The notes beneath the pieces were generated by a model. That model was not told the DNA's origin, ran no database searches, and worked only from the letters and a program-made list of their open reading frames with translations. Both the position numbers and the translations under genes were made by a program. Source: a virus. From it: DNA of 21,647 nt. Shown piece after piece: positions 6,225 to 12,036 of this stretch. The stretch's first letter is position 1. Each line of letters opens with the position of its first letter. The stretch is from IMG/VR virus record IMGVR_UViG_3300031707_000211, positions 1 through 21,647 of that record; one strand, given 5' to 3'.

Positions 6225-6619
6225 GCGGCCTCCTGGCCGGCCAGGAGCGGCCGGCGAGCGTCTTTGCGCACGCACCGCGTATCCTTGTGGTGGCTGCGGT
6301 CGTGGTGGAGGTGACACCACTGGCAGAGCGCCATCAGGTTCTCGTCGCGGTTGTCGGCGGGATCGTGGTTGAGGTGGGCGACGGTGAGGACGATGCGGAC
6401 GTGGCGCACACTCTTGCGGCCCCAGTTCCAGGGACTCCTACCGTCCGGGGCATACCAGTTGTCCGCGTGCCGCCATCCACCTCCCGACCGAGCCACGGTG
6501 GCCCGGTCGGGCACGTGGCAGTCTTCGCACTGGTTACCTGCGCGGGCCAGGATGCGCGGGCGGATGACGGTGCGCCACTCGCGGCCGTAGTACTGGCGGA
6601 GGTCAGGGCGGATGGGCAT
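6221..6619 (-). CDS. HNH endonuclease
   Basis: The protein has 132 residues, with GGAGG six bases before the ATG at 6619. The HNH fold is visible: zinc pairs C31-x2-C34 (CEDC) and C99-x2-C102 (CQWC), the first catalytic box VAHLNHD (80-86), the Asn of ENLMALC (94) and the final His cluster CHLHHD (102-107). Such nucleases cut one or both DNA strands and in phages aid packaging, replication or DNA invasion. It sits directly after the replication initiator gene, overlapping it by 17 bases, rather than beside the terminase, so a replication or host-DNA role is as likely as packaging. The closing RPLLAGQEAA looks disordered. Confidence 0.9.
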   Translation of the reverse strand: MPIRPDLRQYYGREWRTVIRPRILARAGNQCEDCHVPDRATVARSGGGWRHADNWYAPDGRSPWNWGRKSVRHVRIVLTVAHLNHDPADNRDENLMALCQWCHLHHDRSHHKDTRCVRKDARRPLLAGQEAA

Positions 6620-7610
6620 GGGGAACCTCCGGGTTGTGGGCCTCCCAGTGGAGGCCGGGGAACATGCGCAGGAGCTGCGTGCGCTGCTGTGCGGCGCAGG
6701 CGGGATGCGCCAGGATCTTCCGGGCGACGGCGACGGCGGCATCGCCGCTGGCATCGACCAGCTCGTCGAGCAGCGCGTCGTAGGAGGCCGGGCGGCCCAG
6801 GCGCTCCCAGGCCACCCGGCAGTCCTTGGCGAGCAGCGGGACGAACGGCCAGCTACGGACCTTGTCCCGCTTCAACTCGATGGCGGCCTCGAGGTCGCCG
6901 ATCGGGGCCTCGCCGAGGCACTTGGCGATGAGGTTCAAGACGGCCTGATCAGGCACCGAGTGCAGTTTGGCACTCAACGTGCGCTCAAGCATCGAGCGCA
7001 GATCGCCGTTCGGGGAGGGCGAAGACGAGGCGAACGATACCGGAACCCGGGTTCCGGTATCCTTCGCCTTCTGTTCGTCCGGGAGAGGGACGTTGGTCAG
7101 GCCGTCCGGCCCATCATAGACCTCGTGGACCGGGCATTCGGAGCCCAGCGGACAGGTGAGGACCACGGGCACCGGCGCTGCCGGCGCCGACTTCGCCGAA
7201 CGATCGAGGGTGCGGCTGGCTCTCTCAGGCAGGGCGAAGAGTCGCTGGGGTTCGACCGCGTAGCAGTACTCGCGGCCGCGTTTCTGGCGGCGGATGACGC
7301 CGAGACTATCGAGTTGGGCGAGGGCCTGGCGGACGCCGCGCGTGCTAAGCCCGGTCCAGCGCGCGAATTGCGTCTCGCTGATGGGCTCGGACATTTCCGG
7401 TGGCGCGGAGCCCGCAGCACGAGGTTTGCCGACGGTCTCCTCGAAAATGATGCCCAGGCAGAGGAAGGCCGCATAGTCGAGGCGGCGGCCCAGTTCGCGG
7501 AACAGGCCGCGCGGGACCGGCGTGTAGCCCTGCGCGGTCAGCCAGTCCGGAAGGCCTGTTGGCCGGCGCTCAGACACGGCCTCGAGGGGCTTCCGGGCTG
7601 GCGATGCCAC
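6603..7610 (-). CDS. RepO-like phage replication initiator (winged-helix)
   Basis: The protein has 335 residues. The N-terminal part matches phage replication protein O logic: GYTPVPRGLFREL (28-40), a helix containing IIFEETVGKP, then a winged helix-turn-helix (ETQFARWTGLSTRGVRQAL, 79-97, then LDSLGVIRRQ). A flexible, Pro/Ser/Ala-rich middle (125-205), with a C-x5-C, leads to a helical C-terminal domain (205-320) that could recruit a host helicase loader. No helicase or polymerase gene is visible, so host machinery is probably used. GTG at 7610 is preceded by AAGGAG nine bases upstream. The linker is encoded by a 40-bp palindrome (7029-7068), comparable to lambda, whose origin lies inside gene O. 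Confidence 0.75.
   Translation of the reverse strand: MASPARKPLEAVSERRPTGLPDWLTAQGYTPVPRGLFRELGRRLDYAAFLCLGIIFEETVGKPRAAGSAPPEMSEPISETQFARWTGLSTRGVRQALAQLDSLGVIRRQKRGREYCYAVEPQRLFALPERASRTLDRSAKSAPAAPVPVVLTCPLGSECPVHEVYDGPDGLTNVPLPDEQKAKDTGTRVPVSFASSSPSPNGDLRSMLERTLSAKLHSVPDQAVLNLIAKCLGEAPIGDLEAAIELKRDKVRSWPFVPLLAKDCRVAWERLGRPASYDALLDELVDASGDAAVAVARKILAHPACAAQQRTQLLRMFPGLHWEAHNPEVPHAHPP
7029..7068. repeat. 40-bp near-perfect palindrome inside the replication gene (candidate origin site)
   Basis: The central 26 bases (7036-7061) are a perfect palindrome made of GATACCGGAACCC and its complement. One mismatched pair (7035/7062) separates it from outer arms GGCGAA (7029-7034) and TTCGCC (7063-7068), so 38 of 40 positions are symmetric. 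The core ACCGGAAC-N4-GTTCCGGT is the one repeated three times at 7951-8019. It encodes D184-V191 and flanking residues of the initiator's linker. Confidence 0.85.
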
Positions 7611-7671
7611 GGGCCCATTCTCCTTCTCCCGGCCCGCAACTTCCGATAACAGATAGTGTGTCTGAAGCCCC

Positions 7672-7890
7672 TCAGGCCGGGGGTTTGGGCTTCAGAGCCG
7701 CCTTGCGGCGGAGACGACAGTCAGGGCACTCGCAGTAGCGACCGACGAGGTGCTTGCGAGTGCGTGGGCGGCCGCCGCGGCAGTGGCGGACGGCTGACTT
7801 TAGGAGGCGAGCGGCCTCGCGTACTCGGGAGCGAGGCCGACCGGTGCGTAAGGTGCGGGCAGCCTCAGCCAGGGTTAGAGGAGCCCGCAT
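7672..7890 (-). CDS. Small basic Cys-containing protein heading the replication operon (72 aa)
   Basis: The protein starts MRAPLTLAEAARTLRTGRP and is very rich in Arg and Lys. A first helix (LTLAEAARTLRTG) is followed by EAARLLKSAVRHCRGGRPRT (about 25-44), a C-E-C-P-D-C cluster and a basic tail. The middle segment is shared with the gene at 3569-3760. The ATG at 7890 has no convincing ribosome site, and a TTGACA promoter lies so close that the mRNA may be leaderless. As the first gene beside three palindromic sites it is a candidate autoregulator, but DNA binding is inferred only from charge and position. Confidence 0.65.
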   Translation of the reverse strand: MRAPLTLAEAARTLRTGRPRSRVREAARLLKSAVRHCRGGRPRTRKHLVGRYCECPDCRLRRKAALKPKPPA

Positions 7891-7897
7891 GTTTCTG

Positions 7898-7927
7898 ATT
7901 TAAGCGCAAAACTACGAAACATGTCAA
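7898..7927 (-). promoter_or_regulatory. Leftward promoter of the replication operon
   Basis: On the - strand TTGACA (7927-7922) is followed after 17 bases by CTTAAA (7904-7899), or after 18 by TTAAAT (7903-7898). The surrounding A+T-rich sequence stands out against the GC-rich background. The -10 box ends only 7-8 bases before the ATG at 7890, so transcription would begin at or next to the start codon. Confidence 0.6.
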
Positions 7928-7950
7928 GAAGTATTTTTAGTCGGGTGGAA

Positions 7951-7970
7951 ACCGGAACTGGAGTTCCGGT
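7951..7970. promoter_or_regulatory. Palindromic site 1 of 3 (operator or iteron)
   Basis: ACCGGAACT-GG-AGTTCCGGT is a perfect 9+9 inverted repeat. It is the best conserved of the three intergenic copies and lies about 24 bases upstream of the leftward -35 box. Confidence 0.8.
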
Positions 7971-7976
7971 GGGGAC

Positions 7977-7996
7977 ACAGGAACTGGGGTTCCGGT
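7977..7996. promoter_or_regulatory. Palindromic site 2 of 3 (operator or iteron)
   Basis: The site has a GGAAC-TGGG-GTTCC core (7980-7993) followed by GGT. One outer base of the left arm differs (ACAGGAAC). Its centre is 26 bases from site 1. Confidence 0.75.
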
Positions 7997-7999
7997 TGA

Positions 8000-8019
8000 A
8001 CCAGAACGGGAGTTCCGGT
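8000..8019. promoter_or_regulatory. Palindromic site 3 of 3 (operator or iteron)
   Basis: The left arm ACCAGAAC and right arm GTTCCGGT give an imperfect copy of the same site. Its centre is 23 bases from site 2. The right half-site is identical in all three copies, as expected for an asymmetric array of graded affinity. Confidence 0.7.
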
Positions 8020-8030
8020 CAGAGGGTGTC

Positions 8031-8046
8031 GTATCACTATTGATAC
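8031..8046. promoter_or_regulatory. Inverted repeat GTATCA-CTAT-TGATAC
   Basis: This is a perfect 6+6 repeat with a 4-base centre, unrelated in sequence to the three upstream palindromes. It overlaps TTGATA (8040-8045), a possible rightward -35 box without a good -10. It may be bound by a second regulator. Confidence 0.4.
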
Positions 8047-8070
8047 AGAATGAAGAAGAAAGGACATCCA

Positions 8071-8107
8071 GTGGGTGAGTGGGTGTTCCGGCAACCCACC
8101 CACCCAC
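8071..8107 (+). promoter_or_regulatory. Long stem-loop upstream of the late operon
   Basis: GTGGGTGAGTGGGT (8071-8084) pairs with ACCCACCCACCCAC (8094-8107) at 13 of 14 positions around the loop GTTCCGGCA. The 3' arm also belongs to a perfect palindrome ACCCACGTGGGT (8102-8113) that runs into TTTT. It may be an attenuator, a leader-RNA structure or a DNA cruciform. The loop contains GTTCCGG, the half-site of the nearby palindromes. Confidence 0.5.
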
Positions 8108-8222
8108 GTGGGTTTTCGCCTATACTTCTCCTATAGAGGGATGTGGGGATGCGCTGCGGGCGTGGGCGCACCAGCCCGCAGAGGTCTGCAGGCGTCGTCG
8201 GCTCGCGACGACGTATGGTGGC

Positions 8223-8696
8223 GTGCCGAAAAAGATCTCACGGCCGGCGAAGGCTCGTACCACGGCCAGGCGGCGCAAGATCGCGGCGGGGCTCGTGGCA
8301 GGCAAGGCCGTAGCGGAAGTGGCGCGCGAGACGGGGATCTCCCGGCAGTGGGCGTCGCGGGAGGCGCAGCAGCCGGAGACGCAGGTGGAGTTGGCTACCT
8401 TCCTGGCCGAGCACCAACTCGCGCTGCGCGGGCTGGTGGCGCGCGCGGTGAGTGTGATCGGCGAGGGGTTGGGCGCCACAAAGGTGGTGGCGACGAAAGA
8501 GGGCGGCGCCCTGGATCTCGGCCCGGACCACTACGCGCGCCTGCAAGCGGTGAAGCGGTTGATTGAGTTAGTCACCGCCGGGCAGGCACGGGTCCCAACC
8601 GGCGGCGATCAGCCGAGCGATCCGACCCTCCTCACCATGGATCGCCTCCGAGCCGTCTTCGAGCGAGGCAACCGCGGTGGACCTCGACGAGCGTAA
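8223..8696 (+). CDS. Terminase small subunit-like protein
   Basis: The protein has 157 residues. A basic N-terminus (PKKISRPAKARTTARRRK) leads into a helix-turn-helix (GKAVAEVARETGISRQWASR, about 27-46), then helices with LAEHQLALRGLVARAV and the phrase LDLGPDHYARLQAVKRL before the C-terminus. This matches small terminase subunits that recognise phage DNA and hand it to the large subunit, and its place two genes before a clear large terminase agrees. The start is uncertain: the GTG at 8223 fits protein similarity but has no spaced ribosome site. A longer frame from 8079 would translate the stem-loop and is unlikely. It overlaps the sigma gene by 20 bases. Confidence 0.75.
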   Translation: MPKKISRPAKARTTARRRKIAAGLVAGKAVAEVARETGISRQWASREAQQPETQVELATFLAEHQLALRGLVARAVSVIGEGLGATKVVATKEGGALDLGPDHYARLQAVKRLIELVTAGQARVPTGGDQPSDPTLLTMDRLRAVFERGNRGGPRRA

Positions 8697-9219
8697 CGAA
8701 CTGGTAGTCCGGTACCGTGGGCTGGCCCGGCTGGTCGCGCTGAGCGTCAAGCGGCGCATGCCGCCGTGGATCGAGCTCGACGATCTGGAGGCCTGGGCCT
8801 TGGTGGCCCTCCTACAGGTGGCGGAGACGTACGATGCGGCGCGTGGCGTCCCTTTCCCGTGCTACGCCTGGCGGCGGGTGCGTGGAGCCGTGTGGGACCA
8901 CTACCGGCGGTCGCACTACGCTGAGGAACTCGCACCCCGGATCGGTGTTGGGTCGTCGGGGGCAGTTGAGTACCCGACCGTGGATGAAGACCTGGATCGG
9001 CAGAAAGAACGCGCGCTACTCGCCAGGGCGTTGGCGACGTTGCCGGCGCGGGATCGGGAGTTGGCGCGGCTCTACTACACCGATGGACTGTATTTGAAAG
9101 CGGTAGGGAAGCGCCTCGGGGTGAATGAGAGTCGCACCTGCCAATTGAACAAGCGGATGTTGGTGCGCATGCGCCGAGCGCTCGAGCAGGCCGGGTACTC
9201 CAGGACGGCGACAGGCTGA
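8677..9219 (+). CDS. Phage RNA polymerase sigma factor (sigma-70 family, FliA/Xpf-like)
   Basis: The protein has 180 residues. Region 2 spans about 9-80: VRYRGLARLVALSVKRRMPP, then ELDDLEAWALVALLQVAETYD (split after ALVALLQ when aligned) and a YAWRRVRGAVWDHYRR promoter-melting helix. Region 4 spans about 115-170, with LPARDRELARLYYTDGL and the helix-turn-helix LKAVGKRLGVNESRTCQLNK. Region 3 is short, making it small and FliA- or SigF-like. It lies between the two terminase genes, recalling Xpf beside xtmA/xtmB in PBSX, and so probably directs late transcription. GAGG lies eight bases before GTG 8677. Its TGA lies in the REP-like hairpin at 9210-9234. Confidence 0.85.
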   Translation: MDLDERNELVVRYRGLARLVALSVKRRMPPWIELDDLEAWALVALLQVAETYDAARGVPFPCYAWRRVRGAVWDHYRRSHYAEELAPRIGVGSSGAVEYPTVDEDLDRQKERALLARALATLPARDRELARLYYTDGLYLKAVGKRLGVNESRTCQLNKRMLVRMRRALEQAGYSRTATG

Positions 9220-9234
9220 AGCCTGTCCCACGGG
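9210..9234 (+). repeat. REP-like hairpin, copy 1
   Basis: GACAGGCT-GA-AGCCTGTC followed by CCACGGG. It supplies the sigma factor's stop codon and fills most of the gap before the large terminase. It is related to copies at 15566-15590 and 16225-16248, with compensating base changes in the stem. Confidence 0.7.
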
Positions 9235-9250
9235 CGCCGACAGTACAGTA

Positions 9251-11008
9251 GTGCCACTCACGCGGGCAGCGCTGGCCGAGGCCTACCGAGACTTCCAGGT
9301 TCACCGCACCTTTGCGGAGGAGTGTCTCTCCGTCCAGGACAAGCAGGGCCAGATCATTCCTTTCAGCTTCGCGCCGGCGCCGGAGAAGCTGCGGTTGGCG
9401 GTCGAGGAGCTGCGCAAGAAGCGGCAGCCGATTCGGATCATCTACCTGAAGGCGCGGCAGGTCTTCGTCTCGACGGCGACCGCGGCGCGGTTCTTCCACG
9501 AGATCCCCTTCCAGGCCGGTCAGAAGGGGATGGTAGTTGCGCATGACAAGGAAGCCGCCGAGGAGATTTTCGGTTACTACAAGTTCTTCCAGGAGAGCTA
9601 CCAGCCGTTCCGAGGCGTGATCGGCCTACCGAAGTTGAAACAGGACAACCGGGGCATCCTGCGGTGGGCCAACAAATCCTACATCAAGGTCTCCACCGCG
9701 AACAACGTGCGGAAGGGCCGCGCGTTCTCGCTGCGGTACCTGCACCTAAGCGAGTTCGCGTTCTGGCGGGACGCCCGGACGTTGATGGCCGCCCTGATGC
9801 AGTCGGTGCCCGACGATCCGGACACGATGGTGGTGGTCGAGAGCACGGCGAACGGGATCGGAAACGAGTTTTACCAGCTCTGGCAACGCGCGAACGACCC
9901 AGCGGGCGAATGCGAGTGGACGGCCATCTTCTGCGGGTGGTGGGAGCATCCGGAGTACCGGCGCGCCCTAGATGTGCCGGCAGACGAGTTCCAGCGCTCG
10001 CTCACCGATGAAGAGTACGAGCTGGCCGAGCGGTACGGGCTGAGCCTCGAGCAACTCAATTGGCGCGGCTGGTGCATCCGGAACAAGTGCGACAACAACC
10101 CCGACACCTACCGGCAGGAGTACCCCAGTTGCCCCGAGGAAGCCTTCCTATTCAGTGGCCGGCCGCGGTTCTCGCACGTTCATCTGGCGAGAATGCCGAT
10201 CATTCGGGACGCCCCGGTGGGCGAACTCGTGGAAGTCGCTCTGGGCCCGAAGACGCACATCCAGTTCGAGATGCGCCAGCGCGGCGCGGTCACGTTGTAC
10301 AAGAAGCCTGGGCGTGAGCGGTTGTACGTCATCGGGGTGGACGTGGCGGAGGGGATTGACGCGGCGGGACCGCAGGCCACAGGAGCGTCGGACCGGGACT
10401 ACACCGTCTGCACGGTGCTCGATCGAGACACCGGAGAGCAGGTCTGCAAACTGCGGGCTCGGTTGGAGCCGTCGCCGGCGGGAGTCTATCTGGCACTGCT
10501 GGCGCGGTGGTACAACTGGGCCTTTTTGGTGCCGGAGGCGAACGGCGCCGGCCTGGCGCTACTTACCGAACTTCAGCACCAGGGGTATCCGCCGGCGCTG
10601 ATCTACCACCGGCAGCCGCAGCCAGACGACCTGTACGCGCCGGAAGCGCACAACGTTCTGTCGCACCTCGGGTGGCTGACCACCACGGTCACCCGGCTCC
10701 AACTGGTGAGCAAGTTGGACACCGCGATCCGGGAGTTGGCGGTGGTGATCCGGGATCCGAACACGCTGGCAGAGTGCCGGACGTTCGTGGTCCATCCGTC
10801 GGGGAAGCCGGCGGCGCAAGCCGGCTGTCACGACGACGAGGTGTTTGCGCTCGGCCTGGGGGTGGTGGGGCTGGAGCAACCGCCGGCGGATGCGCGGTTG
10901 CTGGGGCTGAAGCGGCCAGCGCCACCCAGGAGCGCGGCCGGGGGTGCAGTCCGGTACGGGCGCCGCCGACGAACCACCGGAGAGAGGGCGCCGACGATCA
11001 GGCTATGA
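9251..11008 (+). CDS. terL: Terminase large subunit
   Basis: The protein has 585 residues and is the ATP-driven DNA packaging motor with a headful-cutting nuclease. Motor domain: Walker A-like KARQVFVST (67-75, with Phe where Gly is common), Walker B LRYLHLSE (161-168) and the coupling motif ESTANG (197-202). Nuclease domain: GVDVAEG (362-368), PEANGAG (428-434) and CHDDEVFALG (526-535), giving Asp364, Glu429 and Asp528/529 as metal ligands. Length fits the family. The start GTG at 9251 has no ribosome site, and no other start precedes it in frame, so translation may depend on sigma-gene coupling across the REP-like hairpin. Its stop overlaps the next ATG. Confidence 0.95.
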   Translation: MPLTRAALAEAYRDFQVHRTFAEECLSVQDKQGQIIPFSFAPAPEKLRLAVEELRKKRQPIRIIYLKARQVFVSTATAARFFHEIPFQAGQKGMVVAHDKEAAEEIFGYYKFFQESYQPFRGVIGLPKLKQDNRGILRWANKSYIKVSTANNVRKGRAFSLRYLHLSEFAFWRDARTLMAALMQSVPDDPDTMVVVESTANGIGNEFYQLWQRANDPAGECEWTAIFCGWWEHPEYRRALDVPADEFQRSLTDEEYELAERYGLSLEQLNWRGWCIRNKCDNNPDTYRQEYPSCPEEAFLFSGRPRFSHVHLARMPIIRDAPVGELVEVALGPKTHIQFEMRQRGAVTLYKKPGRERLYVIGVDVAEGIDAAGPQATGASDRDYTVCTVLDRDTGEQVCKLRARLEPSPAGVYLALLARWYNWAFLVPEANGAGLALLTELQHQGYPPALIYHRQPQPDDLYAPEAHNVLSHLGWLTTTVTRLQLVSKLDTAIRELAVVIRDPNTLAECRTFVVHPSGKPAAQAGCHDDEVFALGLGVVGLEQPPADARLLGLKRPAPPRSAAGGAVRYGRRRRTTGERAPTIRL

Positions 11009-11601
11009 CGGACGCGATGCGAGGGGTCGCGCTGGGGAACGCACGTCGCGGGTGCGCCCAGTGCTACGGTCTCGGGACCTATCAAGCCCGGAACGAGGTC
11101 GCCCTCTGCGGATGTGCGCTGCGGGCGGCCTTCCGGGGAGCGCTGGGCCGGTATCGGTACGCTCAGGCGGTGGGACTCTGGTTGTACCGCGCCAGTAGGG
11201 CCGAGGTCTGCCGGCGCATGGGATTCAACTTCGGGAACAAAGACGCCGAGTTTTGCGCGGATTTCGTCCTGATCGCCCGGCGACTGCTCAATGATTTCGA
11301 GTTCCAGGTGTTTCGCCTGCACTTCTTGTGCGAGATGGAGTGGCGGGACTGCCTGCCGCTGTTGGCGCGCTGGGTTCGGATGGCACGCGCGGCCGGCGTG
11401 GATGGTTTTCCGCACGTCGATCGCGGGAACTTCTTTCACGCCGTCTATCGGATCGAGAACAGCTTGGGGCGAGCCTACCTGGAGATGAAGCCGTACGCCG
11501 TCTACCCGACCGGGGACTACTACCGGGGCCACTTCGTGGACCGGGAGCAGATCGCCAAAGGGACCCTCACACAACTCCACGTGATGGCCGCAGGGGGATA
11601 G
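11005..11601 (+). CDS. Zinc-knuckle plus sigma-region-like helical phage protein (198 aa)
   Basis: The N-terminus has C17-x2-C20 and C35-x-C37 (GCAQCYGLG and LCGCA), a DnaJ-like zinc knuckle. The C-terminal half, ADFVLIARRLLNDFEFQVFRL onward in two segments, then DRGNFFHAVYRIENSLGRAY, recalls phage proteins in which a sigma-region-4-like helical unit (LSPFEYxIFRxHFL, RGxFFHxVYRIExxLGR) is fused to a zinc motif. It could be a transcription or assembly factor, since it follows the large terminase directly and lies near the sigma factor. ATG 11005 overlaps the terminase stop. It ends with an aromatic stretch (KPYAVYPTGDYYRG). Confidence 0.75.
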   Translation: MTDAMRGVALGNARRGCAQCYGLGTYQARNEVALCGCALRAAFRGALGRYRYAQAVGLWLYRASRAEVCRRMGFNFGNKDAEFCADFVLIARRLLNDFEFQVFRLHFLCEMEWRDCLPLLARWVRMARAAGVDGFPHVDRGNFFHAVYRIENSLGRAYLEMKPYAVYPTGDYYRGHFVDREQIAKGTLTQLHVMAAGG

Positions 11602-11608
11602 GGGATAG

Positions 11609-12022
11609 ATGAAACAGGAACCTTTGAAGGCGCCGACATCGGCGGAATTGATCGACGAACTGGGGGACTTACAGGCCGAGATCGCACGACTGAAGAAGGT
11701 GCAAGCTCGCGCCGGGGTCATCCGGGAGCAGATCCTGGGCTGGATGGCGCGCGCGAAACCGGCCGCGGAAGGCACGTTTGATGGCAACCGCTGGCTGGTG
11801 GTGGTGACCGCCTGCCAGAAGGCTCGCACGATCAAGGACCTCGGGAAAGTGCTTGACCGGCTGGGCAGGAAGACGTTTTTGGGACTGTGCTCGTTCCCGC
11901 TCAGTGCGGTGGACGAGAACGTGCCACTGCCGGAGCACGCCAAGTACATCGAAGAGAGCCTCACCGGACCGCGCCAACTCAAAGTGATGGCGCGGGGGCG
12001 GGCGCCGGACAAGAACAAGTGA
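11609..12022 (+). CDS. Hypothetical phage protein with N-terminal coiled coil (137 aa)
   Basis: Residues ~12-50 (SAELIDELGDLQAEIARLKK onwards) have heptad spacing suggesting a coiled coil. The rest is a mixed alpha/beta unit: FDGNRWLVVVTACQKARTIK, then LDRLGRKTFLGLCSFPLSAV and a basic C-terminus (MARGRAPDKNK). The shape (coiled coil plus small alpha/beta unit) recalls Gam-type host-nuclease inhibitors, but no firm match is claimed. A weak ribosome site (AGGGGATAG) precedes the ATG, seven bases after the previous stop. Confidence 0.7.
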   Translation: MKQEPLKAPTSAELIDELGDLQAEIARLKKVQARAGVIREQILGWMARAKPAAEGTFDGNRWLVVVTACQKARTIKDLGKVLDRLGRKTFLGLCSFPLSAVDENVPLPEHAKYIEESLTGPRQLKVMARGRAPDKNK

Positions 12023-12036
12023 CAGGAGAGGAAACG

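Larger units (their letters stand above)
7891..8222. other. Divergent early/late control region
   Basis: There is no supported gene in these 332 bases. From left to right: the most A+T-rich stretch in the window (about 7891-7940) with the leftward promoter, three 20-bp palindromes (7951-8019), a separate inverted repeat (8031-8046), a long stem-loop (8071-8107), a small inverted repeat CTATA/TATAG (8120-8136) containing TATACT, and an unremarkable stretch to the small terminase start. The combination of an A+T-rich flank and repeated sites also fits a replication origin. Confidence 0.6.

Noticed and set aside
6612-7649. 345-codon open frame on the + strand
   Set aside because: It is antisense to the RepO-like gene, whose winged-helix motif is clear.
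8121-8126. TATACT as a rightward -10 box
   Set aside because: No -35 hexamer at the right distance and no extended -10; it may simply be part of the CTATA/TATAG repeat.
8050-8136. 28-codon mini-frame starting MKKKGHPV in the control region
   Set aside because: It has no Shine-Dalgarno sequence and lies over the stem-loop. A leader peptide is possible but unsupported.
8079-8222. N-terminal extension of the small terminase to GTG 8079
   Set aside because: It would translate the stem-loop region, has no ribosome site and gives a low-complexity start unlike the family.
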